Shown here: positions 14,138-21,656 of the stretch, one piece after another
Position numbering within the stretch: the first letter of the stretch is position 1
Layout of the letters: the number at the start of each line of letters is the position of its first letter
Assembly (NCBI GenBank): GCA_947367855.1
Contig: CANBFE010000034.1
Span: forward strand, 1-36,227
DNA from: an uncultured Lachnospiraceae bacterium
Lineage (GTDB): Bacteria; Bacillota; Clostridia; Lachnospirales; Lachnospiraceae
Length of the DNA: 36,227 nt
Direction of reading: 5' to 3'
Program-made: the position numbers and the translations under genes
Notes under the pieces: model-generated
The model's database searches: none
What the model saw: only the letters and a program-made list of their open reading frames with translations
Told to the model about the DNA's origin: nothing

Positions 14138-15763
14138 ATGGCAAAAGAGATTAAATACGGTGCGGAAGCCCGTGCAGCATTAGAGTCCGGCGTCAATCAG
14201 TTAAGCGACACCGTGAGAGTGACCCTTGGACCCAAGGGAAGAAACGTAGTACTGGATAAGTCCTTCGGCGCTCCCCTGATCACCAATGACGGTGTTACCA
14301 TCGCAAAGGAGATCGAACTGGCAGACGCATTCGAGAATATGGGCGCACAGCTGGTAAAGGAAGTGGCTACCAAGACAAATGATGTGGCAGGCGACGGCAC
14401 CACCACGGCTACCGTTCTGGCACAGGCGATGGTAAACGCAGGCATCAAGAACCTGGCTGCAGGCGCAAATCCCATCATCCTCAGAAAAGGTATGAAGAAG
14501 GCTACCGAGTGCGCGGTGGACGCCATTTCCAAGATGAGCCAGAAAGTAAACGGCAAGGAGCATATCGCAAGGGTTGCAGCCATCTCTGCCGGGGATGACG
14601 AAGTAGGCCAGCTGGTTGCGGATGCAATGGAAAAGGTCAGCGGAGACGGTGTTATCACCATTGAAGAGTCCAAGACCATGCAGACTGAACTGGATCTGGT
14701 AGAGGGTATGCAGTTTGACAGAGGCTATATCTCCGCGTATATGGCTACGGATATGGATAAGATGGAAGCTACCCTGGATAATCCCTGCATCCTGATCACA
14801 GACAAGAAGATTTCCAATATCCAGGAGATTCTTCCCCTGTTGGAGCAGATCGTACAGTCCGGCGCAAAGCTGCTGATTATCGCAGAGGATGTGGAGGGCG
14901 AGGCCCTGACCACTCTGATTGTCAACAAGCTCCGCGGCACATTCAATGTAGTGGCAGTGAAGGCTCCCGGCTACGGCGACAGGAGAAAGGATATGCTGCA
15001 GGATATCGCCATTCTCACAGGCGGCACCGTAATCAGCTCCGATCTGGGCTATGAACTGAAGGATACCACCATGGATATGCTGGGACATGCGAAATCCGTG
15101 AAGGTGCAGAAAGAGAATACCGTTATCGTGGACGGCGAGGGCGAGAAGAGCGAGATCCAGGCACGCATCGCACAGATCAAGAAGCAGATCGAAGAGACCA
15201 CTTCCGATTTCGACCGCGAGAAGCTTCAGGAGAGACTGGCCAAGCTGGCAGGCGGCGTTGCCGTTATCCGTGTAGGCGCCGCTACCGAGACCGAGATGAA
15301 GGAAGCAAAGCTCCGCATGGAAGATGCTCTGGCAGCCACCAGGGCAGCCGTGGAGGAAGGCATTATCTGCGGCGGCGGTTCCGCTTATATCCATGCGGCC
15401 AAGGAAGTGACCAAACTGGCTGATACCATGGAAGGCGACGAGAAGACAGGTGCAGGCATCGTGCTGAAGGCCCTGGAGTCCCCGCTGTATCATATTGCGG
15501 CCAATGCAGGCCTGGAGGGCAGCGTCATCATCAACAAGGTGCGCGAGTCTGAGCCGGGTGTGGGCTTCGATGTTCTGAAAGAGGAGTATGTGGACATGGT
15601 GAAGGCCGGCATTCTGGATCCTGCAAAGGTGACCAGAAGCGCCCTGCAGAATGCTACCAGCGTGGCAAGCACCCTGCTGACCACCGAGAGCGTTGTGGCC
15701 AATATCAAGGAAGAGACTCCCGCAATGCCCGCAGGCGCAGGCGGAATGGGCGGTATGATGTAA
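14138..15763 (+). CDS. groEL: Chaperonin GroEL
   Basis: This 541-residue subunit builds the double-ring ATP-driven folding chamber in the cytosol. Characteristic segments are TLGPKGRNVVLDKSFGAPLITNDGVTIAKEIEL, DVAGDGTTTATVLAQAMV, AAISAGDDEVG, and GAATETEMKEAKLRMEDALAATRAAVEEGIICGGG near residue 380-415. The C-terminus ends PAGAGGMGGMM, the usual Gly-Met tail. Start is ATG 14138 with GGAGG ten bases before; the in-frame ATG at 14129 is too close to that SD and adds only MKI. Length is normal. A strong hairpin terminator follows at 15811. Confidence 0.98.
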   Translation: MAKEIKYGAEARAALESGVNQLSDTVRVTLGPKGRNVVLDKSFGAPLITNDGVTIAKEIELADAFENMGAQLVKEVATKTNDVAGDGTTTATVLAQAMVNAGIKNLAAGANPIILRKGMKKATECAVDAISKMSQKVNGKEHIARVAAISAGDDEVGQLVADAMEKVSGDGVITIEESKTMQTELDLVEGMQFDRGYISAYMATDMDKMEATLDNPCILITDKKISNIQEILPLLEQIVQSGAKLLIIAEDVEGEALTTLIVNKLRGTFNVVAVKAPGYGDRRKDMLQDIAILTGGTVISSDLGYELKDTTMDMLGHAKSVKVQKENTVIVDGEGEKSEIQARIAQIKKQIEETTSDFDREKLQERLAKLAGGVAVIRVGAATETEMKEAKLRMEDALAATRAAVEEGIICGGGSAYIHAAKEVTKLADTMEGDEKTGAGIVLKALESPLYHIAANAGLEGSVIINKVRESEPGVGFDVLKEEYVDMVKAGILDPAKVTRSALQNATSVASTLLTTESVVANIKEETPAMPAGAGGMGGMM

Positions 15764-15810
15764 ATTCAGGTTTGCCGCCCCGCAACAGGGGAGCGCACAG
15801 ATCTGTTTAA

Positions 15811-15876
15811 CGGCAGATAAGACTAATCAGTATTATGGTGTAACCATTTTCTGATATAGTCTTATCTGCTGTTTTG
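15811..15876 (+). terminator. Intrinsic terminator after groEL
   Basis: CAGATAAGACT (15814-15824) pairs exactly with AGTCTTATCTG (15858-15868); AATCAG and CTGATAT extend the stem inward. CTGTTTTG follows. The outer CGG/CCG bases add further pairing. Confidence 0.85.
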
Positions 15877-15946
15877 CCGTAATGCCGTAATAAGAGCCTG
15901 TCTGTTACCACTTATCCCTTTAAAATAACCTCTCACGCAGAACCTG

Positions 15947-15974
15947 TTTACAGATTCCGGATTTCCGGTATACT
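15947..15974 (+). promoter_or_regulatory. Probable promoter of the LytTR / LiaF-like pair
   Basis: TTTACA (15947-15952), 16 bases, TATACT (15969-15974). It lies 44 bases before the LytTR start. The spacer contains the near repeats ATTCCGG and TTTCCGG; whether these bind the LytTR protein is unknown. Confidence 0.7.
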
Positions 15975-16017
15975 GGAATCAGAAGGACGTGAAGGAAAGG
16001 AGCCCCATGAAAAAGAT

Positions 16018-16476
16018 ATGAAGGTAAAGATCGAGATTGAAGAAGGGCTCGCGGAGGAAGAGGTCATTATCCGCTGCGCCAGGCTGAGCGATTCCGTTGT
16101 CAGTCTCCAGAACTACATATCCGGGCAGAAAGGCGTAAGATGTCTTTCCCTGAAAAACGCCGAGACGGAGTTCTATGTGCCCCTGGAGGAAATCTGCTTT
16201 TTTGAGACGGAGGGGCGTCAGATGCGGGCCCACACTGCGGACAGGATCTTTACCTGCGACTACAGGCTCTATGAGTTGGAGGAACTCCTGCCGGGAAGCT
16301 TTATGCGGATTTCCAAATCCTGTATTGCCAATCTGGACCTGGTGTATTCCGTTACAAAAAACCTGACTGCATCCAGTGAGATGGAATTTACGGGGAGCGG
16401 AAAGAAGGCTTTTGTATCCAGGGCATATTTCAGGGCAGTGACTGAACGTCTGAAAACCAGAAAACTGGGATTGTGA
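16018..16476 (+). CDS. LytTR-domain DNA-binding protein
   Basis: This 152-residue protein is mostly a LytTR domain at about 50-145: VPLEEICFFETEGRQMRAHTADRIFTCDYRLYELEELLPGSFMRISKSCIANLDLV. The first 45 residues are a short lead region without a receiver domain. Such stand-alone LytTR proteins usually control their own operon, often paired with a DUF2154/LiaF-like membrane protein as here. The ATG at 16018 overlaps the TGA of a four-codon frame (ATG AAA AAG ATA TGA, 16007-16021) that sits right behind AAGGAG, so ribosomes may load there and be passed on. The partner gene begins 16 bases after the stop. Confidence 0.88.
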   Translation: MKVKIEIEEGLAEEEVIIRCARLSDSVVSLQNYISGQKGVRCLSLKNAETEFYVPLEEICFFETEGRQMRAHTADRIFTCDYRLYELEELLPGSFMRISKSCIANLDLVYSVTKNLTASSEMEFTGSGKKAFVSRAYFRAVTERLKTRKLGL

Positions 16477-16492
16477 AAGAGAGGCGGAAAAG

Positions 16493-17395
16493 ATGAAAGA
16501 AGAGAGAAATATTTTTTGGGGAATGGTACTGTTGATGGGGGCGGCAGCTTTGATTGCCGACAGGCTTGGATTTCTGCAGGGAATCGGCTTTTGGTCCGTC
16601 CTGCTGAACATTTGTCTGCTGTCTGTCCTGATAAAGGGGATTTTCCGGAAAAAGGTCGGAACGGTCCTGGTTTCGGCGGCGATTTTGATCTTTGTCAACG
16701 ATGAGCTGCTGCACCTGGAGACGGTTCTGAAGGGAATCGGTTTCTGGTCCATTCTGTTCAGCATCTGCCTGCTGTACTTCCTGATAAAGGGAATATTCTG
16801 GAGGCAGATCGGGACGATTCTGTTTTCGGCAGCATTCCTGATCATTGTCAATGACGAGCTTCTGCATCTGGAAAGCATTACTCCATGGCCTGTGCTGGGC
16901 GCTGCGCTGCTTGGAACCGTTGGGCTGAAGAGCCTGTTTCCCGGGTGGGGGCATAAGAGGAGAAGTTATCCCCTGGGCATTGAAGGGGGAAAAGGCGGAG
17001 GCATGGATGCGGAAAACTGGGTTGCATACCGGGAAAATGGTGAGTCAGACATATGTGACCAGGATGGCGAGGCTGTCTCCTATGACGTAATCTTCAGCCA
17101 GTCAACCAAGTATATATCCGGGGTGGTGAGCCAGGTGGACATCGACAATATCTTTGGTTCTATACAGGTATATTTTACGGAAGCGCGGTTGGAGAGAGGG
17201 AGAGCCAGGGTCGATGTGGATTGTGTTTTTGGCAGTGTGGTTCTATATGTTCCCATGTCATGGTCAGTGGAAATGGATACGGAAAACATATTTGCGCATT
17301 CAGGGAGGAAAGGCAGCTGCAGCAATGCAGGAGTAAATGTACTCCGGGTGGATGGGGATATCATTTTCGGGAATCTGGAAGTCATACAGATCTGA
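16493..17395 (+). CDS. LiaF-like membrane protein with duplicated membrane region
   Basis: The 300-residue product has about five membrane segments in residues 1-155 and a soluble C-terminal beta-strand domain at about 200-300 (VDIDNIFGSIQVYF, VDVDCVFGSVVLYVP, VDGDIIFGNLEVIQI). This repeats the DUF2154/LiaF cell-wall-active pattern of I.N.FG.v..yvP. In Bacillus subtilis LiaF inhibits a kinase; here the partner is a LytTR protein, so membrane-linked control of that regulator is likely but inferred. The membrane part contains a tandem duplication: residues about 30-80 (GIGFWSVLLNICLLSVLIKG ... NDELLHLE) recur at about 82-132 (GIGFWSILFSICLLYFLIKG ... NDELLHLE), with a 156-base period still obvious in the DNA. 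Confidence 0.85.
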   Translation: MKEERNIFWGMVLLMGAAALIADRLGFLQGIGFWSVLLNICLLSVLIKGIFRKKVGTVLVSAAILIFVNDELLHLETVLKGIGFWSILFSICLLYFLIKGIFWRQIGTILFSAAFLIIVNDELLHLESITPWPVLGAALLGTVGLKSLFPGWGHKRRSYPLGIEGGKGGGMDAENWVAYRENGESDICDQDGEAVSYDVIFSQSTKYISGVVSQVDIDNIFGSIQVYFTEARLERGRARVDVDCVFGSVVLYVPMSWSVEMDTENIFAHSGRKGSCSNAGVNVLRVDGDIIFGNLEVIQI

Positions 17396-17425
17396 AGTAA
17401 GCGCCTGGAGCGGTATATTTCAAAA

Positions 17426-17457
17426 CTGTCACAAAATCATGCCCTTCTGCATATCTT
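17426..17457 (+). promoter_or_regulatory. Possible promoter with half Pho-box before the amidase-pst genes
   Basis: CTGTCACAAAA (17426-17436) resembles half of a PhoB-type box. GTCACA (17428-17433), 18 bases, TATCTT (17452-17457) could be a weak promoter. Transcription would then begin near 17464, at the 3' arm of the terminator hairpin, and such RNA could not form it. This is inference from position and partial matches. Confidence 0.35.
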
Positions 17458-17484
17458 AAAGAGAGATATGCGGAGGGCTTTTTT
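17441..17484 (+). terminator. Intrinsic terminator ending one base before the amidase start codon
   Basis: The arms GCCCTTCTGCATATCT (17441-17456) and AGATATGCGGAGGGC (17464-17478) pair almost fully around a seven-base loop and are followed by TTTTTT (17479-17484). The amidase ATG comes next, and its SD (GGAGG, 17472-17476) lies inside the 3' arm. The structure would end the LytTR/LiaF-like transcript and would hide the SD in any read-through RNA. Confidence 0.85.
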
Positions 17485-18012
17485 ATGGTGGTAATTGATG
17501 CAGGACATGGCGGAAATAATCCCGGGGCAGTGTATAACGGCAGACAGGAGAAAGACGATGCCCTGGCCCTGGCGCTTGCGGCAGGGCGCATACTGGAACA
17601 GAATGGGGTGGAGGTTTTTTATACCAGGACAACGGATGTTTATGAGGCTCCTCTGCAGAAGGTACAGCAGGGAAATGAGGCCGGAGGGGATTATTTTGTA
17701 TCCATTCACCGCAACTCCAGTCCCTATCCAAACCAGTATACGGGGGTGGAATCCCTTGTATTTAACCGGTACGGGGAGGCTGCGAGGCTGGCAAATAACA
17801 TCAATATGCGCCTGGAGCAGGCAGGATTTGAAAACCAGGGTGTCAATGAGCGTCCGGACCTGGTGGTCCTGAACCGGAGTGAGATGCCCGCAGTGCTGGT
17901 GGAGGTGGGTTTTATCAACACGGATGCGGACAATGAACTTCTGGATACAAGGTTTCAGGAGATAGCCCGGGCGATAGCGGAGGGAATCCTTGCCACAGTG
18001 TGGAGCGCATAA
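17485..18012 (+). CDS. N-acetylmuramoyl-L-alanine amidase (Amidase_3)
   Basis: The 175-residue enzyme is a bare zinc amidase domain that cuts the bond between MurNAc and the stem peptide. Zinc ligands are His8 (DAGHGG), Glu22 (GRQEKDD) and His75 (SIHRNSS); the catalytic Glu is Glu140 in LVEVGFI. It has no signal peptide, membrane segment or wall-binding repeats, so how it reaches peptidoglycan is unclear. CwlD-like and LytC-like enzymes share the fold, but CwlD normally has an N-terminal anchor. Homology begins at once, so ATG 17485 is right even though its SD (GGAGG) is inside a terminator hairpin. pstS starts one base after its stop, so it seems to lead the phosphate-uptake operon. Confidence 0.9.
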   Translation: MVVIDAGHGGNNPGAVYNGRQEKDDALALALAAGRILEQNGVEVFYTRTTDVYEAPLQKVQQGNEAGGDYFVSIHRNSSPYPNQYTGVESLVFNRYGEAARLANNINMRLEQAGFENQGVNERPDLVVLNRSEMPAVLVEVGFINTDADNELLDTRFQEIARAIAEGILATVWSA

Positions 18013-18013
18013 G

Positions 18014-18988
18014 ATGCCTGCAGGGAGAGAAGGGCGGAGGAGCCGGTCCGGAGGCAGGCAGTTCGAAAGACAGGGAAAAGACCGGTCTGGGGCCATACTG
18101 GTACTGGCGGGTCTGTTTCTGATTCTGGCCAGCCTGGTATTTTCCGGCCCGGATACCGGGAAATCGGCGGAAGGCATTCGGGGAAACGGGGAAGGGGGAC
18201 TTGCGGAAGAACCGGTATGGAAGGAGCAGGCAGGGCGGCAAAAGGACAATCCGCAGCTGTCCGGCTGCCTGCGGATTGCCGGGAGCTCTTCCATGGAGCG
18301 GTATGTAAGCGCGCTGGCGGAGGGTTTTATGGAAAATTATCCGGATGTTGACGTAACGGTGCAGTTTACCGGGTCAAGCGCAGGAATTGCTGCCGTGACA
18401 GGGGGATCGGCGGATATCGGACTTTCCTCCCGGGATCTGACTGAGGAAGAGAGGGAACAGGGGGCAGTGGAAAATCTGGCAGGTCTGGACGGGATTGCGG
18501 TATGCGCCAATCCGGCAAACGGGGTGGGCGGGCTTACAGGGAACCAGCTGGCAGGGATTTATACAGGAGGCATCTCAAACTGGCAGGAACTGGGAGGAAA
18601 TGACATGCCGATTGTAGTAATCGGAAGAGAAGCCGGTTCCGGAACCAGGGATGCTTTCGAAAGATTTCTGGAGGCGGATGTCCCATGTGCATATGCCAAT
18701 GAACTGGACAGCACAGGCGCGGTACTGGCAAGAATCCTGTCCACGCCGGGAGCGGTGGGATATGTGTCCCTGGAAGCGGCGGAGAGAGTGAAAAGCGGGC
18801 TGACCATTCTGCTGTTGGACGGAGTGGAGCCTTCCATGGAAACCGTCGAAGCCGGATCCTATCCGCTGTACCATCCTTTATTTATGGTTACCAGAGGGGA
18901 AACCGCCCTGTCAGGCCCTCTGGTCCGGGAATGGTTCGCCTACATATATGGGGAGGAAGGCCGCGCCATCCGGACACTTCTGTTTTGA
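18014..18988 (+). CDS. pstS: Phosphate-binding protein PstS-like (membrane-anchored)
   Basis: This 324-residue protein is the extracellular phosphate receptor of the Pst ABC transporter. A basic N-terminus precedes one hydrophobic segment (GAILVLAGLFLILASLVF, residues about 27-44). An acidic/Gly linker follows, then a PBP_like_2 domain: LRIAGSSSMERYVSALAEGF, VQFTGSSAGIAAVTGGSADIGLSSRDL, GREAGSGTRDAFERFLE, STPGAVGYVSLEA. The Ser-rich loops are the usual phosphate ligands. There is no lipobox cysteine after the hydrophobic part, so anchoring is by an uncleaved helix or the protein is secreted, unlike most Gram-positive PstS lipoproteins. I prefer ATG 18014 (GGAG eight bases before) over TTG 17990, which would overlap the amidase gene. 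Confidence 0.88.
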   Translation: MPAGREGRRSRSGGRQFERQGKDRSGAILVLAGLFLILASLVFSGPDTGKSAEGIRGNGEGGLAEEPVWKEQAGRQKDNPQLSGCLRIAGSSSMERYVSALAEGFMENYPDVDVTVQFTGSSAGIAAVTGGSADIGLSSRDLTEEEREQGAVENLAGLDGIAVCANPANGVGGLTGNQLAGIYTGGISNWQELGGNDMPIVVIGREAGSGTRDAFERFLEADVPCAYANELDSTGAVLARILSTPGAVGYVSLEAAERVKSGLTILLLDGVEPSMETVEAGSYPLYHPLFMVTRGETALSGPLVREWFAYIYGEEGRAIRTLLF

Positions 18989-19024
18989 GATTTGCAAAGT
19001 GAGGTGTGGAAGGGGTATAGGAAA

Positions 19025-19918
19025 ATGAAGAGAGGAACCAAAGAGACACTGGCCCGCTGTATCTTCGGATTCTGCGGGGCTCTGGCTCTGTTTGCGGCTG
19101 CTTCGGTTGCCTTTTACATGATTGTTATGGGGATTCCGGCTGTCCGGCAGGTGGGCCTGGGAAAGATCCTTTTCGGTGTCAGGTGGAATCCTGCGGCAGC
19201 GGAACCGGAGTTCGGCATTTTATATATTATTCTAACCTCCATTCTGGGGACTTTTCTTGCAGCACTGACGGGGGTTCCCCTGGGAGTTCTGACAGCCGTA
19301 TACCTGGCGGAGCTTGCGGGCAGGAAAACTGCCGAACTGGTCAGAACCGCAGTGGAGATTCTGGCAGGTATACCCTCCGTTATATATGGTCTGCTGGGAA
19401 TATATATTCTGAATCCTGCTGTTTACCGATTGGAGCGGAAACTTTTTTCCGGATCAGGGGAACACAGGTTTACGGGAGGCGCCAATCTTCTCTCCGCGTC
19501 GTTGGTACTGGCTGTGATGATTCTGCCAACCGTAATACATATCAGCGAGACAGCCATACGGGCGGTTTCCCCGGAAATCCGGAAGGCCTCCCTGGCCCTT
19601 GGGGCCTCCGGAATTCAGACCATATTCCGCTGTATCCTGCCCGGGGCCCGTTCCGGCATTCTTACGGCGGTGGTACTGGGGGTAGGAAGGGCGGTGGGGG
19701 AGGCCATGGCCATTACTCTGGTTTCCGGTGGAAGCGTCAATGCGCCGTTTCCTTTTCAGTCCGTCCGCTTTCTTACCACGGCCCTTGTCAGCGAGATGGC
19801 ATATGCCCGGGGACTGCACAGACAGACGCTGTTTACCATAGGGCTGGTGCTTTTTTGTTTTATTATCCTGGTGAATGGGACAGTGGAAATTCTTTTAAGG
19901 AAAGGAGCCGGGAAATGA
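19025..19918 (+). CDS. pstC: Phosphate ABC transporter permease PstC
   Basis: This 297-residue permease has six membrane segments and the typical PstC marks GIPAVRQVGLGKILFG near the N-terminus, ILAGIPSVIYGLLG, and the EAA-type loop SPEIRKASLALGASGIQTIFRCILPGARSGILTA, followed by VGRAVGEAMAITLVSGG. It forms the channel with PstA. ATG 19025 fits GGGGTATAGG upstream; the frame is open to TTG 18992, only three bases after pstS. Its TGA overlaps the pstA start as ATGA, which points to translational coupling. Confidence 0.93.
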   Translation: MKRGTKETLARCIFGFCGALALFAAASVAFYMIVMGIPAVRQVGLGKILFGVRWNPAAAEPEFGILYIILTSILGTFLAALTGVPLGVLTAVYLAELAGRKTAELVRTAVEILAGIPSVIYGLLGIYILNPAVYRLERKLFSGSGEHRFTGGANLLSASLVLAVMILPTVIHISETAIRAVSPEIRKASLALGASGIQTIFRCILPGARSGILTAVVLGVGRAVGEAMAITLVSGGSVNAPFPFQSVRFLTTALVSEMAYARGLHRQTLFTIGLVLFCFIILVNGTVEILLRKGAGK

Positions 19919-20808
19919 ATCCTGCCAGTTTATACGGGAGTGAAAGGAGGCCGGGAGAGCTGTTTCTGGAGGCAGCGGTTTACGGGGCGGCCTGTATTTC
20001 GGTCTTTCTCCTTCTGGGGATTGTGGGATATGTCTTTTTCAGGGGATTTCGGGGGTTGAGCCTGCGTTTTTTTCTGTCTGTTACCAGTTCCCTGAAGGGT
20101 ACGGTTGGGATTGCAGGCAATCTGGTGAACACACTGTATCTGATTCTGCTTACCCTGGGGACGGCGGTGCCTGTGGGGGTGGGAGCGGCCGTGTGGCTGC
20201 ATGAATATACGGGAAGAGGGGCTCTGGTACGGATTGTGGAATTTGCCGTGGACATTCTGGCAGGCATTCCTTCGGTGATTTTCGGGCTTTTTGGCATGGT
20301 ATTGTTCGGGGAGGTAATGGGACTGGGATACTCCCTGTTGACCGGGGCACTGACTCTGACCTGGATGGTGCTTCCCCTGATGATTAAAAATACACGAACC
20401 GCACTGGAGGCCGTTCCGGAGATCTGGCGCCAGGGAGCCCTTGGACTGGGGGCAGGAAAATGGGATCTGATCCGTACCATACTGCTTCCTTCTGCGGGAA
20501 AGGGCATTCTGTCCGGAATCATTCTGTCTGTGGGGAGGATCACGGGAGAATCTGCAGCGCTGCTGTTCACTGCGGGAAGTGCGAGGATTCTGCCCCGTCT
20601 GGGAACCGGATTCTGGAGAATTGCGGCCGGTCTGGGAGAGAAAGTCCTGGAATCCGGCGGGAGCCTTACGGTGGAGCTGTATCTTCAGATGCAGAACGGA
20701 GAGTACGACACGGCTTTTGCCATCGGCTGTGTCCTGATTCTCATGGTTTTTCTGATGAATTTCCTGGTGAAGCATGCCTGGGGGAGGACCGGGGAATGGA
20801 AAAAATAA
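19915..20808 (+). CDS. pstA: Phosphate ABC transporter permease PstA
   Basis: This 297-residue permease pairs with PstC. It has six membrane segments, the PstA-type TSSLKGTVGIAGNLVNTLYLI lead-in, ILAGIPSVIFGLFGM, and the EAA loop VPEIWRQGALGLGAGKWDLIRTILLPSAGKGILSG followed by SVGRITGESAALLFTAGS. The ATG at 19915 overlaps the pstC stop, with AAAGGAGCCGGGAA ahead. Its last 13 bases overlap the pstB start, so the order C-A-B is tightly coupled. A longer frame in the same reading phase extends upstream through pstC but is not real coding there. Confidence 0.93.
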   Translation: MNPASLYGSERRPGELFLEAAVYGAACISVFLLLGIVGYVFFRGFRGLSLRFFLSVTSSLKGTVGIAGNLVNTLYLILLTLGTAVPVGVGAAVWLHEYTGRGALVRIVEFAVDILAGIPSVIFGLFGMVLFGEVMGLGYSLLTGALTLTWMVLPLMIKNTRTALEAVPEIWRQGALGLGAGKWDLIRTILLPSAGKGILSGIILSVGRITGESAALLFTAGSARILPRLGTGFWRIAAGLGEKVLESGGSLTVELYLQMQNGEYDTAFAIGCVLILMVFLMNFLVKHAWGRTGEWKK

Positions 20809-21554
20809 AAATTACAGTCCGGAACCTGAATCTCTTCTACGGGCCCAGGCAGGCGCTGAAAAACATCTGCATGGAGATCCGGGAAAATACCGTGACTGCT
20901 CTCATTGGTCCAAGCGGCTGCGGAAAATCCACTTTTCTGCGATGTCTGAATCGAATGAATGACCTGACGGAGGAACTGCGTCTGGAAGGAAGGGTGTATC
21001 TGGACGGGGAGGATATCTATGACAGAAAAACGAATGTCATGCTTCTGCGCAGGAGAGTTGGGATGGTGTTTCAGCAGCCCAATCCCTTTCCCATGAGCAT
21101 CTATGACAATGTTGCCTACGGTCCAAGGCTGTTCGGAAAAAGAGACAGGCAGGATCTGGAAAGGCTTGTGGAAGCGGCGCTGCGGGGGGCTGCCCTCTAT
21201 GATGAGGTGAAGGATAAGCTGAGAAAATCCGCCCTGGGGCTGTCCGGCGGGCAGCAGCAGAGGCTCTGCATTGCCAGGGCGCTGGCTGCGGAGCCTGAGG
21301 TGCTGCTGATGGATGAACCCACATCCGCCCTGGACCCCCTTTCCACAGGCAGAATCGAGGAGCTGGTACGGGAGCTGCGCAAGAGCTATACGGTCGTCAT
21401 TGTCACCCACAACATGCAGCAGGCAGCCAGAATCTCCGACGATACGGCCTTTTTCCTCTCCGGGGAACTGGTGGAATACGGCCCTTCGGAGGCCCTGTTC
21501 TGCCGTCCCCGGGACAGACGCACGGAGCAGTATATTACGGGAAGGTTCGGATAA
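20796..21554 (+). CDS. pstB: Phosphate ABC transporter ATPase PstB
   Basis: The 252-residue ATPase drives the Pst importer at the inner face of the membrane. It has Walker A GPSGCGKST (38-46), the PstB-typical LRCLNRMNDL, RRRVGMVFQQPNPFPMSIYDNVAYGPRL, the signature LSGGQQQRLCIARALA, Walker B VLLMDEPTSALDP and the H-loop VIVTHNMQQA. GGGGAGGACCGGGGA stands before the ATG. PhoU, which usually follows pstB in Bacillota, is missing here; the next gene lies on the opposite strand. Confidence 0.96.
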   Translation: MEKIKITVRNLNLFYGPRQALKNICMEIRENTVTALIGPSGCGKSTFLRCLNRMNDLTEELRLEGRVYLDGEDIYDRKTNVMLLRRRVGMVFQQPNPFPMSIYDNVAYGPRLFGKRDRQDLERLVEAALRGAALYDEVKDKLRKSALGLSGGQQQRLCIARALAAEPEVLLMDEPTSALDPLSTGRIEELVRELRKSYTVVIVTHNMQQAARISDDTAFFLSGELVEYGPSEALFCRPRDRRTEQYITGRFG

Positions 21555-21568
21555 AGGATTAAAAATAT

Positions 21569-21611
21569 CCCGGAAGTCTGTCCCGTGCATTGGACGGTGC
21601 AGACTTCCGGG
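21569..21611. terminator. Strong hairpin between pstB and the CNNM-CBS gene
   Basis: CCCGGAAGTCTG (21569-21580) and CAGACTTCCGGG (21600-21611) form a perfect 12-base stem. The T-rich tail ATATTTTTAA is on the minus strand, so it ends the minus-strand gene most clearly; on the plus strand no T tract follows but the stem could still slow transcription from pstB. Confidence 0.75.
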
Positions 21612-21656
21612 ACAGTTCCCGAGAAACCAATCTGAAATTATCTCTGACAGCTGTGT

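Noticed and set aside
14201..15493. A 430-codon open frame on the minus strand inside groEL
   Set aside because: It is a mirror of the strong codon bias of groEL; the protein is low-quality (many Cys, His, Leu) and has no SD or promoter.
19183..19914. Extension of the pstA frame upstream through pstC
   Set aside because: PstC is coded here in another frame; PstA homology starts at ATG 19915 with a coupled ATGA start.
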